From positions 17,299,106-17,363,105 of the forward strand of contig OX424560.1 in NCBI GenBank assembly GCA_949152475.1: a DNA stretch of 64,000 bases, read 5' to 3'. Source of the stretch: Terebella lapidaria (taxonomy: Eukaryota > Annelida > Polychaeta > Terebellida > Terebellidae). Under the pieces are notes generated by a model that was not told the origin of the DNA, ran no database searches, and saw nothing but the letters and a program-made list of their open reading frames with translations. This document shows positions 1 to 9,060 of this stretch, piece by piece. Every line of letters begins with the position of its first letter. Positions within the stretch are counted from its first letter, which is position 1. The position numbers and the translations under genes are program-made.

Positions 1-227
1 AATCATCACGTCTGTCATGTAATCTAGATGGCAGTTTAGAAACAATCCCCAGCGGCCTTAGACCTGAATAGTTTGACACAAATAGAGGAATTCGAGAAAT
101 TTGATGTCTCATCAGGATATATGACTTCCTTATAATCACCAAGATTGGGGTTAATGCGTGATTAGATCCTCCTCCTTGCAGATGCTGGATGCTAATTTTG
201 TATTGAATTTTGTTGTGCTGAATAAAT
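1..227. repeat. Type I array unit, left part, split by a transposon
   Basis: This stretch is nearly the same as 44672-44888 and continues at 8354 after the inserted 8.1-kb element. On the minus strand it holds the C-terminal part of a Penelope-type reverse transcriptase fossil: it aligns with the conserved region of the better preserved copy near 59580-59800, at the string ATCATCACGTCTGTCATG. The reading frame is decayed. No gene is visible. Confidence 0.8.
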
Positions 228-263
228 CGACGGGTGAAAGGCAGAACGTCGTAAGTGACATTT
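228..263 (+). repeat. Left terminal inverted repeat of the 8.1-kb element
   Basis: It begins CGACGGGTGAAAGG and pairs with 8318-8353 at 35 of 36 positions. Similarity stops at base 264. The subterminal motif GGCAGAACGTCGTA is part of the repeat itself. Confidence 0.92.
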
Positions 264-565
264 TTGGACAAAATGGTTTCAGGGCTTCATTTCATTATGT
301 GTAACCACGCGGATATGTATGCTTCGCTTTGTGCTTCAGATCAGCTTATAAACAACGAAATATGCAAATTTTAAAATGCACCGTAAGTGACAACTCCCGT
401 GTATGCAACCAGGCAGAATGTCGTATATAACACAGATTCCCGGCAGAATGTCGTAACTGAACAGTGCATGCCAGCAGAACATCATATCTGCACATCTCAG
501 ACCGGCAGAACATCGTATCTGCACATCCCTGGTCATCCCATACCGGCAGAACATCGTAGCTGACA
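241..565 (+). repeat. Left subterminal motif array GGCAGAAYGTCGTA
   Basis: About six direct copies of a 14-base motif, starting near 240, 411, 442, 472, 503 and 543, are often followed by YTGACA or CTGCACA. Spacing is irregular, about 30-60 bp for the last five. The same motif lies mostly inverted at the other end of the transposon (7700-8340), so the arrays face each other. I infer transposase binding sites; this is not shown by sequence alone. Confidence 0.8.
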
Positions 566-790
566 TGGGATTTTGACAAAAGAACAGATATGTCTCTGTA
601 CACATAAAGGTGTGGGTGCGTTATTTCTGTATGGATACACGCAGGTACATAACATTACTGTTGATTTAATCTCAAAACTCGTTTGTTATCCTCAAAACTG
701 CCCCGTCTCTCCCTCAAACTTTGTTGGCCAACACTTCACGCTATCTTATGTGATTTGACAGGTCCCTTTAGTATGAAATAGGGGGGTGGA

Positions 791-804
791 GGGGGGGGGG
801 GGGG
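791..804 (+). repeat. G14 homopolymer tract
   Basis: A run of 14 G follows a shorter G-rich stretch (781-789) inside the 8.1-kb element, just upstream of the LTR insertion. It is a possible quadruplex-forming or polymerase-slippage site. Nothing else is seen between 570 and 906. Confidence 0.8.
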
Positions 805-910
805 TTGAAGTTGGTAGATTGGAGTTGGAAGTTACGATTTCTGTACGTGGAATTGGTGTGTGGTGTGAAAACATGTCACCCGGACATATTCTTACGCATT
901 CTCTTCCTTG

Positions 911-1134
911 TGTTGTAGAAAGGCGAAAATAGCTTAATTACTCAGTACTGCCCCCTGGCGATTGCTAGTACAATCTGCAATAAAGACGATGCTGCCACCT
1001 GACGAGCAGCCCAATTAGCAAGTGACCAGCGCTTGGAGCCTTGAACGTCAGACGGAACCCAAACACTGAACAGACAGCACCTCGGCCTAACGAACCTCCA
1101 CTCGACACACAGAACAAGGTTAGGTTCTACTTTA
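911..1134 (+). repeat. 5' LTR
   Basis: It starts TGTTGTAG and ends CTACTTTA, and matches 4980-5203 throughout. An AATAAA polyadenylation signal lies at 979-984. Confidence 0.93.
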
Positions 1135-1136
1135 TC

Positions 1137-1149
1137 TGGTGTCAGAAGT
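1137..1149 (+). promoter_or_regulatory. Primer-binding site, tRNA-Leu type
   Basis: TGGTGTCAGAAGT starts two bases after the LTR end and is complementary to the 3' end of animal tRNA-Leu (…ACTTCTGACACCA). This is the usual place and type of minus-strand primer site for several Gypsy lineages. Only the first 13 bases match. Confidence 0.85.
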
Positions 1150-2835
1150 AAACGGCGACGTTTGGTCAATCTGATACCGTCTCAATTTAGGTTTTTCTGA
1201 GTGAAAACGCCAGAGAAAATCACTTGGAATTGAGTTGCAAATTTTTCAATTTTTCCGCGTAGCCGCCATCTTGTATTTTTTTGTCGAGGTCAAAACTTTT
1301 TGCACCGAGAATTCGGCGCACCTTTTGATCTGTCGTGTCACGCATGTCAGATATCACGTAGTCATTTCATAACGTACATTCATCCAAGGTCACAGTAGAA
1401 TTTAGTTGTTTGAAAGTTTGTCTCAAAATTTCACTAGTTCGTAGAAATTTGTAAACTTTGTAGAATTTGTCAAACTTTGTAGTATTTTACCAAGTTACAC
1501 TGGTCTAGACTGTAGATTAACATTTACATTGCTTCACTTTCTACATTTCCGATTTCTATCTAGAATTAACATAAACTAGGATTGTTTTTTTTCTAAAATC
1601 TTATAGAATTTAGATTCTAGGTATATTTCTGTAGTGTGTTTATAATTTATAACACATGGAATTGAAGTCAATACTGAGTTAAGGCTGTCTTAGTATGGAC
1701 TGACTCACCATTTGACAACAGTTTCATGTAATTGTGTGGCACAGTAATTATTATTAATTACTTAATTTATTTCAAAAATTATTTATTGAAGTGAATGTTA
1801 GACCTGTGATATTTATTCGCAGTTGTCGTTGTTATTTATCACTTCAAATTTATTCAAAATATTTATTTACATCAACTGTGCTATAACAGAGTTGTGTATT
1901 TACAAAAAATATACATCGAAACAATCTACTATTTACATAAACATACAACTTTGTTAAATTTTGTGGTGGATTGACTCGACAAGTTATTTCAATATTTATG
2001 TTTCATAACTTCGTGCTGTCATAGTATATGCTGTTGTTGTGAAGGCATAATTTTGCGACGTAAAATATATTTATTCATATAAATTGAGTCAATCTATTAC
2101 AAACAACAATCTACTCGCCTTGTATTCATCATATATTGTGTGTGAATGATTTAGTTAATATCATCGGGTATTGAATCTGTGTGTGAAAGTTATTAATTGC
2201 ATGGTGTGATTGAAATAACCATCCTTTGGTGTGCTTGCATTTTTTCGACGTTTATTTTTGTTTTTTGCTTTAAACGTCTGGCGTTTGTAGTATTTTCTGT
2301 GAGCTTCCAGTATAGGAAGTCAATTTTTTCTGTGAACTTCTCTGTCACAGGAAGTTGTTGGTTTCTGTGAAAATTTATTATTATTTTTTTTTGTGAATTC
2401 TACACAGAAAATTAATTATTTTCTGTGATATCTGCTTCTAGGCATATTGCACTTTCATCAGTAAACATTGTTTTTTTTTTACTCATAGTGGCAATTCATT
2501 GATTGATTGATATTTCAATTTGACTTATCAGTTGGAAATCATCTCATTTTCTATTCATTGTCGATTTCGTTAGTTGGTTCTAGAATAGTCTTGTCTATCT
2601 TTTACTAACCCGAAATTAAAACTTCATTTAAAATCATCTGGTTAGGTTGATATACATAAAAAAAAAAAAAAAAAAAACCTGATCAAGACCGAATCAACAA
2701 AACATCACGGAGATTCAACAGCATTGAGAAACAAGCAAAGGAACATCGAGCAAGTTCAACAAAATCAAGAACAAAACAAAGGAACAGCAAACAAATTCAA
2801 CAAAAAAGGAAAGGAAACATCAGGTAACTTCAAAC
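1150..2835 (+). other. Long AT-rich leader of the LTR element
   Basis: About 1.7 kb without an open frame of note. It is T-rich in its first two thirds, then has a run of about 21 A at 2658-2678, followed by an A-rich, purine-biased segment up to the ATG at 2836. TTCTGTGA-like strings recur between 2290 and 2440. The abrupt base-composition change at the A-run could mark a join between two originally separate pieces, but this is speculation. Confidence 0.6.
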
Positions 2836-4491
2836 ATGGCTCCGATAAACCTGCAAACAGCCACAGTTCCTGAACTGAAATCAATCAAGGAGATTGGAGA
2901 TTCCCGAGCCGCCGCCATAGTTAGGCTACGTAAAGACACTAGTTTGACAATACAGAATCTAGTTGCTGCAACCAGCTTGACAGCACGTTTCTTCACAAGG
3001 TTGATTCAAGAGGAGATCGTACAGCCACTTCCACTTGATGAAGAGGGGAAAGAGGATAAAGAAGAGGAAAAAGAGGATGAGACCCAGGAGCCCTCGACAG
3101 TTTTCAACAGTGATGTCCCAGCTAGTGTTCCGGATCAGTCCTCACGATCTAGGACTGCGGCGATTCTCTCAGCCGAAGACGACATTGATCGACATCTCAG
3201 TCGCCTACAGGAATCTGAAGATATGAACCGTTTACGGCAACAAGTGGCCCATTTGGAGCGAGAGAAATTTCAGACTCAAATCGAGCAAGAAAGACGTTTG
3301 GCAGAGAAGGAAAGACTGCTAATACAAAAAGACTTGGAAAAGGAAACGTTGCTGGCAGAGAAGGAGAAGCAGGAGCGCTTAAGACGACGTCAAGCAGAAA
3401 TCTTCACAGAGGAGTTAGAGTTCCGGAAACGGCTGTCGATCTTACGCCGCTCAGCTGACTATGCTAAGTTGGAGCAAAGGAAGAGCATAGAAAAGGTCAA
3501 GGCCTGGACATGCATCTTCCCGGATTCAGGATCTGCAGTGACCTACAAGGTAGAGCACCTGACATCAAAAGCGGCCAAAAAAGATTCGGAGGAGCAGCAT
3601 ATACCAGCATACAATGCGTCAGAAAAACCAAGTGATCCGTCAAACAGTCGAGCCAGAGACATCAGATCTCGTGAGACAGCGTATATGAGGGAATCTTTGG
3701 ACTCTTCCCAAAGGACCCGAGAGCCCCCGCTGCCTGATGTTAATGACCGACTGGGACCGGAGGATCAGCCGCTCAGGTCGTACACTCTGTCAGGACCAGA
3801 CAACACTTCAGGGAGGATACCTCGACGTTCTGACGTCTACGACTCTGCAAATAACCAGGCAGCAAGCCATGATGAATATCTTGATTCTGAGGAAAATCGC
3901 TGTGGCTCAGTCTATGGTGCTTCCTCACGTCAGGGTAGACATCATGGTTCCAGCGGAGCTCGCCTTGGAATGAACCGAGGACATAGGACTCCCACCCATC
4001 GAACCCATGAGGGAGAACGACAAACAAAACGGGTAGATCACTTGGATCCCACGCTTGAACGAGAACCAAGCCATAGAGAACAGATGGACCCCACATCTAC
4101 CCTACAAACGGATCGGAGAAATGCCACGGCAGCTCGACAACTGGATTGTAGAGAATGCAGCAATGTCCGCAACCAAAACAAGGACCGCGGCAGTGAGGAC
4201 CTCCGTGGCAGAGCCTATGGAGTCTTTACTGGCCGAGGCAGTGAACAAGGACGAGCTCGAGTTAGTCAACGGAGGGAGCAACATGATTCTGATCAGGACG
4301 AGGAGGATCGGGATCTAGTACCAAAACGTCACAATCCTAGAGATGAGGAAGCAGACACACTGCAACAGGCCATGGAAGAAACAAAGAGTTCCATACATAT
4401 TAAGAATGTACAGCATCTATCATCTTCATCTAGTAGATCATCAACAGCCGAGTCTACCTCAGGAGATTTAAACTCGACAGAGCTGAAGTGA
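2836..4491 (+). CDS. LTR-element protein: helix-hairpin-helix, coiled coil, charged tail
   Basis: Frame of 551 codons starting in a good animal context (A at -3, G at +4). Residues about 4-50 resemble the ComEA-type helix-hairpin-helix: INLQTATVPEL, then IGDSRAAAIVRLR, matching the family pattern of INL.TA...L followed by IG...A..I...R. This fold is known for sequence-independent DNA binding in ComEA and related proteins. Residues 68-85 are a Glu/Asp/Lys run. Residues about 111-222 are a strong predicted coiled coil (LEREKFQTQIEQERR, then repeated LAEKER and LLAEKEKQ). Residues 240-551 are hydrophilic, rich in Arg, Ser, Glu and His, and look disordered. No CCHC knuckle or retroviral capsid core is recognised. 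By position it takes the place of gag: the coiled coil could drive assembly and the HhH could contact nucleic acid. That role is inference. The nearest host parallel is any HhH plus coiled-coil protein captured by the element. Confidence 0.7.
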   Translation: MAPINLQTATVPELKSIKEIGDSRAAAIVRLRKDTSLTIQNLVAATSLTARFFTRLIQEEIVQPLPLDEEGKEDKEEEKEDETQEPSTVFNSDVPASVPDQSSRSRTAAILSAEDDIDRHLSRLQESEDMNRLRQQVAHLEREKFQTQIEQERRLAEKERLLIQKDLEKETLLAEKEKQERLRRRQAEIFTEELEFRKRLSILRRSADYAKLEQRKSIEKVKAWTCIFPDSGSAVTYKVEHLTSKAAKKDSEEQHIPAYNASEKPSDPSNSRARDIRSRETAYMRESLDSSQRTREPPLPDVNDRLGPEDQPLRSYTLSGPDNTSGRIPRRSDVYDSANNQAASHDEYLDSEENRCGSVYGASSRQGRHHGSSGARLGMNRGHRTPTHRTHEGERQTKRVDHLDPTLEREPSHREQMDPTSTLQTDRRNATAARQLDCRECSNVRNQNKDRGSEDLRGRAYGVFTGRGSEQGRARVSQRREQHDSDQDEEDRDLVPKRHNPRDEEADTLQQAMEETKSSIHIKNVQHLSSSSSRSSTAESTSGDLNSTELK

Positions 4492-4763
4492 GAGGCCACC
4501 GTTCAGCTCATGTCCAAAGTATTGGCCTCATCCAGAACAACGGGAAGGAGAACAGCCCACCTGCACTACAGAGGGTTGTTGTGGACAAGGAAGTGGCGAA
4601 GTCTATTGATCTGTCCAGCGACATCCCCGAAGACGTGCCGATGGATTCAGTGTTCAAGTCTCTTGGAGAATATGGGGAATGGGGAAATTTGTATGTATGG
4701 GTATTTTCGTGTGAAAGACCGATGTGTCAGAAAGCAAGTGCCTGTACAACTGGTTTTATGTGA
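4488..4763 (+). other. Short open frame after the main frame of the LTR element
   Basis: This frame overlaps the stop of the long frame by a few bases and runs 91 codons; its first ATG is about codon 51. From there it reads MDSVFKSLGEYGEWG followed by a hydrophobic stretch. This is reminiscent of the N-terminus of SLC22-type organic ion transporters (a D..L..LGEFG.WQ-like string before the first membrane helix). A GTATGT that could act as a 5' splice site falls at the end of the similarity. It may be a scrap of host exon picked up by the element, or chance. Confidence is low. Confidence 0.25.
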
Positions 4764-4967
4764 TTTTAATTTGAGTGTGTGCTTGTTGGAATCAACAAGT
4801 AGGTTTTATCCTTCAGTTCCTGTCATTCCATGGTAGTTCTTAAATAAGTCAACCGATAACTTGGTAGGGACACTCTAGGGTGGCATAGTCTATCCGAAAG
4901 TGTCTTCCATTCATTTTCTTTGTGAAGTCAAGATTCATTAAAATAGATTTAAGCTTGGCTCTATCAA

Positions 4968-4979
4968 AACGGGGGAGAG
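4968..4979 (+). promoter_or_regulatory. Polypurine tract of the LTR element
   Basis: A purine-rich run with GGGGGAGAG lies directly before the 3' LTR, in the position where plus-strand DNA synthesis is primed in LTR elements. Confidence 0.75.
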
Positions 4980-5203
4980 TGTTGTAGAAAGGCGAAAATA
5001 GCTTAATTACTCAGTACTGCCCCCTGGCGATTGCTAGTACAATCTGCAATAAAGACGATGCTGCCACCTGACGAGCAGCCCAATTAGCAAGTGACCAGCG
5101 CTTGGAGCCTTGAACGTCAGACGGAACCCAAACACTGAACAGACAGCACCTCGGCCTAACGAACCTCCACTCGACACACAGAACAAGGTTAGGTTCTACT
5201 TTA
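4980..5203 (+). repeat. 3' LTR
   Basis: Identical to 911-1134 as read by eye, with AATAAA at 5048-5053. It is followed by the target duplication CTTG and a return to the DNA of the 8.1-kb element. Confidence 0.93.
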
Positions 5204-5207
5204 CTTG

Positions 5208-5749
5208 TATGCTGTGGCTTGTTAGATCAAAGATACGGTAACCTAAAAAGACAGATCAGTGATGGGAACACCTGCTTTCCTGCAGAACCGATTTGAACTA
5301 GGGTGAAACGGTTCTACAGTCGACCAGGCGGGAGTGGAGAAGGGCAGGCTATCCATTTCGAAGCTATCCATTTCGGGATTAGGTTAGTTCTTAGTTGTTC
5401 GTACCAGTCTGATGACTGTGAGTGGTAACTATATATATTTTCACATTTAGCGTCAAGCACATAGGTACTACATTTAGCGTCAAGACATATGCCTTGGTTT
5501 TTACATTTACCGTTAGGTGTCACATTTAGCGTTGATTTCACATTTACCGGTTCAACAATCGTCCTTGTACAGGTGTGTAACGGCGTCTCCGAATTGTTGG
5601 GTGCATATTGCATTATAATCAATTGGGATGTACTATTATGATTATAAAAATATTCATTATAAATTATTATAACTATGATTATAATAATAATTTGATTGCA
5701 GATGGAATTGCAGACCGATACTCAACACTATATCAGATTTGGGTGGGGT
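5208..5749. repeat. Transposon interior with ACATTTAGCGT motif cluster
   Basis: Between 5440 and 5550 the string ACATTTAGCGT or ACATTTACCG occurs five times at 25-35 bp spacing, often followed by CAAG. This is a second dispersed motif inside the 8.1-kb element, different from its end motif. An AT-rich stretch with many ATTAT strings follows at 5630-5700. No gene is visible. Confidence 0.6.
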
Positions 5750-6480
5750 GGGGTGGTGTGGTAAGGAAACAGCATTATAAAGGGTATTATCGTTGCCAAA
5801 AAGGGATCAAGAGGGGCGGTGGTATGGGAAGTATCCTTTCGTAAATAGTTACTCTGACAAGGTATGGTTCTCTTTATTGCCAAGTAGGGATAGATGAAAG
5901 CCAATAGGGGGGAAATGCCTTTCATCAATGTGATTTCAGACTTCGAAGGGTTCCAATCGTTGCCGTATAAGGCATAAGAGGGAAGTTGGAAAAGGAAGAC
6001 ACCTATTAGGTAAAGTCTCAGTCGGGGACAAGGTTACAATCATAGGGGATTAGGAGGGAGGGTGGGAAAGGAAGAGTCCTTCCATCAGTAAACTCTTTGG
6101 TGTGAACTGGGTTTTCGAATATGGGTTGAATATGGGCGATTGCAGGGACAGTCCCTTGTCAATAAACTCTTAGGTGGGGGAAGGATTTCAATTGTCAATG
6201 AAATCTCATGATTCTAATTGTTGTGAAACAGGGGTTTAGGAGGGGCAGCGTGGGCGGAAAAGACCTTTGATAAATAAAATCGGGATTTGAAGGGGGAGTC
6301 CTTCAAATCTCGGGCGGGTTTAGCCTTCCAATTGTTGTCATTATAGGGTTTAGGAGGGACGGTGGTAATGGAGAACTTAAATAACCCTTCTAGCGGGAAT
6401 ATGATTGTAATATCAGGTTGTCAAATAAGAATGTAGCGAGGTAGTATGAGAGGAAGAGAGCCTCAAGCAAAAACATGGTT
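5750..6480 (+). repeat. Degenerate minisatellite, about 70-110 bp period
   Basis: A repeated pattern of the type TTAGGAGGGAGGGTGGGAAAGGAAGA, shortened here to its core GGAGGGACGGTGG, is followed by TCCTTC..TCAGTAAACTCT and CAATTGTTG. It recurs some eight times with heavy divergence and uneven length. The plus strand is purine rich. It lies inside the 8.1-kb element and has no coding capacity. Confidence 0.6.
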
Positions 6481-7139
6481 TCACCATGGTAAAATAGGAG
6501 AATTATCTGTATATTCATACTTTAAATACAATTTTTGAGTTGAATGAATCAGCCATTCACAGGACCCACTCTGGGGCACCTAATCACCGTCATCTTCTGA
6601 GCGAATATGTACTCTCTTTAGTGTTTGCCCCCAGCCCTCTTCTTTACAAAATCCTGGATCCGCTCATGCAGATGTTGCTGTGCAGTTGATATTTTAGACA
6701 TTGTTTCAAATATCACATGTCACCGGACATAAAAACACATTTCATTGCACAGGTTCCACTTATGGGTGCTTGTACCGTGTTACTGCAATATTTTGTAGTG
6801 TAAAACTTCGGTTTCCTGAATCAATTTCATTGTTTCAAAAGTTTTCAAGCAGTTCAAATCGAGTACTAATATTGAGAATGGCAGATAATTACAGAAATTT
6901 GAACGCATACAAATTTGCAGCAACAGCAGGCAGAAGATGAACAAGCAACAGCATCATCATTATCATGTGAAGAATCCTCTTCCGTTGGTGAAGGGGCGTA
7001 TAGGAGGGCGCTGATTGCTGGTTTCCCCTTTGTAGTATGTTTCGACATAATTATTGGGTGACGCAACGTCTTTAGTAAAAAATGGTAATGAATTTGATCG
7101 AAAACCACATCCCTTTTACATTTGCTGCCCCTGTGTCTC
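6481..7139. other. Transposon interior with an unassigned minus-strand frame
   Basis: A 94-codon frame runs on the minus strand from 7150 to 6866, starting MLSWRHRGSKCKRD with a Ser/Asp-rich middle (EEDSSHDNDDA) and a Cys/Ser run. I do not recognise it. Its basic, aromatic start could be a remnant of a transposase, but a frame of this length can be chance. The rest of the stretch shows nothing. Confidence 0.25.
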
Positions 7140-7425
7140 CAGCTTAGCACCTCAGTAGCACCACCATTCCCGCAGTAGCACCTCAGTGGCCCTTCAACGT
7201 GTTCAATGAGTCCAACACCGTAGTACTACCGCTGTGAAACCGCCAACAAACCCGTAGCGGTATGTCCTCACCTCCCTGGTTCCTCAGTACCATCATGAAG
7301 AAAATACATGTTTGATGGGTGGGGAAATAATACGAAAACACTACTGGAGGCGTCACTACGGCGATGGCGGTTTTAACAGAAAACGGTTGTGGTACCGCAG
7401 TGGCACCGCTATTCCAGTGTGACAG
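7140..7425. repeat. GC-richer block with AGTAGCACC-type repeats
   Basis: Strings such as AGCACCTCAGT, AGTAGCACC, CGTAGTACTACCGC and GGTACCGCAGTGGC recur on both strands in a block much richer in GC than its surroundings. The left and right parts are partly complementary (for example CACCATTCCCGCAGT and TGGTACCGCAGTGG), so a small imperfect inverted element is possible. No clear target duplication was found. Confidence 0.4.
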
Positions 7426-7699
7426 GGGTATAATCAGGACATTTCGCGAAAGACACTATTGATAAGGTTGTTCCAAAGTTTCATGACTATGTCAGAAAGG
7501 CCCAGGAAGCGATATTTGTTAGTAATAAGGTTGCCCTCAGATGGTAATTAACAAATAGTATTTCTTTCTTGCAGTTGGCCGCCAACTCCTATCACTATTC
7601 CCAGTACCAACATGTATGACAATGAGACCCGGGCAAGGAGATCGTGGGATTGAACATACGAATGAATTTCATTGATAATTATCGGGAGCATTCTGACAT

Positions 7700-8160
7700 A
7701 CTTGTAGGCAGATACGACATTCTGGCGGGCCAGTGTTCAGATGATATGTCAGATACGATATATTGCTGCCAAATCCTGGCAGCGTCTCTGAAACGAACAC
7801 TTCTCGATCCAAATATTGTGCATACAGCCAGTGAGACACAGGCTAAGAAATAAATTCATAGTTGCCATAGCAGTCGAATAGCTACTGCCTGAAAAACTTA
7901 TACGACATTCTGCCTGTTCGATCCCTTGTCAGATATTTTGCGTCCGACAGAACGTCGTAACAAACAAACTTGTTGAATCGTAGTTAGAAGTGAAAATTGT
8001 TTTGCTCTGTGATGCAAGGAAGGTCGTGTTAGTTTACCGCGATCATACAAACAATAATTACGAATAAAGATGGGTTTTAAATATGTACTTACGACCTTCT
8101 GCCAGGCTGAAAATATTTTCCGTTGCCTTCAGAAGTTGCAGGCAGAATGTCGTAAGTAAC
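7700..8160 (-). repeat. Right subterminal motif array TACGACRTTCTGCC
   Basis: About six copies of the end motif of the 8.1-kb element, near 7708, 7753, 7899, 7950, 8089 and 8131, occur in both orientations with most inverted relative to the left array. Strict copies such as GGCAGAATGTCGTAAG (8131) match the TIR sequence itself. With 241-565 they bracket the element. Confidence 0.75.
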
Positions 8161-8317
8161 ATTTTGTTCGATAAAAACGTCAAATGTACAATTTTGTAAT
8201 ATAGTTGTATTCGGAGAGAACAAGGAAGATTGTTTACACGATATATCAAAAACTCCAATCGCTGGATAAAAGCAGGTATGTGTGGGATGAAGAACATGTC
8301 CTCCTGTAAAATTACCG

Positions 8318-8353
8318 AAATGTCATTTACGACGTTCTGCCTTTCACCCGTCG
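8318..8353 (-). repeat. Right terminal inverted repeat of the 8.1-kb element
   Basis: The inverse of 228-263 with one mismatch. It ends CACCCGTCG and is followed by the duplicated AAAT and the resumed array unit. Confidence 0.92.
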
Positions 8354-9060
8354 AAATGATGTTTATAACAACTGAAAAGATACACCATTTTGCTGATTCA
8401 GTAGTAAATCACTGATGAAAAATATCCCTGATTTGCTGTAACAGTCGACCAAACATTCACTTGAAAGCACTGCAGGACATTTTTGCCATGAATATAAATG
8501 CAACTGCTTCACATGACAACCAAAAACACTCTGATGACAGCAATTGATGCGCCGTTCAAGTCTGAATTGCCACCTCTGTGACGAATCGCTTTCCAGCTTT
8601 CGGACCAAGACATGACGCTACAAAAGGAACGGTGTAATTCAGCGAGAGACTACACACGCACCACTCCCGTTGCTTAATGTGTTACCAATGGGTTTTTTTT
8701 TATTAGCATGGCTACAAACAAAAGATATCCACAATCCATTACCTATGCAATTACGGTGTATTTCTTCTTGGTTGGGTGATTGCACACTGACTGCCTGTCT
8801 CTACAATGGCATATCCCTCTTTACAATCACAAATGATCAAATAGAGCTTAGCGGATCACTCAGCTGCACATCTTCCTGTTTGTTTGCCATATTTTGGCCA
8901 CTCTCCCATTTTTCAAAGAAAGTCATATATGCATACACGTTGGAAATAATTCGTTTGGATATCACATTTCACAATAAACTAATACAACCTATAAATACGA
9001 ATCGGGCTACCTGCATCCATGGCGATCACCTATCTGAATATATATTGAAGAGAACTGGCC
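8354..9060. repeat. Type I array unit, right part after the transposon
   Basis: Resumes the unit interrupted at 227 and matches 44888-45600 closely, with scattered substitutions and small gaps. A 157-codon plus-strand frame (8670-9143) exists here, but it is broken in the matching copy near 45329-45813, so I do not call a gene. Nothing else is recognised. Confidence 0.8.

Larger units (their letters stand above)
911..5203 (+). mobile_element. Young non-autonomous LTR retroelement, looks whole
   Basis: Two 224-bp direct repeats (911-1134, 4980-5203) appear identical base for base. They are flanked by the 4-bp duplication CTTG (907-910, 5204-5207). A primer-binding site follows the left LTR and a purine-rich tract precedes the right one. 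Identical LTRs mean insertion was recent compared with everything around it. It lies inside the 8.1-kb TIR element and so is younger than that. Between the LTRs there is a 1.7-kb leader and one long frame (2836-4491), with a short frame after it. No protease, reverse transcriptase, RNase H or integrase can be recognised, so it would depend on another element. The 4-bp duplication and tRNA-Leu primer fit Ty3/Gypsy kin, but with no pol this is only inference. Confidence 0.9.
228..8353. mobile_element. 8.1-kb TIR transposon, non-autonomous, with a nested LTR element
   Basis: Terminal inverted repeats of 36 bp (228-263 and 8318-8353, one mismatch) begin CGACGGGTGAAAGGC. A 4-bp target duplication AAAT lies at 224-227 and 8354-8357. 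The related unit at 44882-44900 has the uninterrupted site with a single AAAT, so the borders are well supported. Without the LTR element and its duplication the transposon is about 3.83 kb. I see no transposase-like frame; the remaining frames are under 110 codons and do not resemble known families. Both ends carry many copies of a subterminal motif GGCAGAAYGTCGTA, as in elements whose transposase binds arrays of sites. A 4-bp duplication that is not TTAA does not fix the superfamily, and I do not assign one. Confidence 0.88.
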
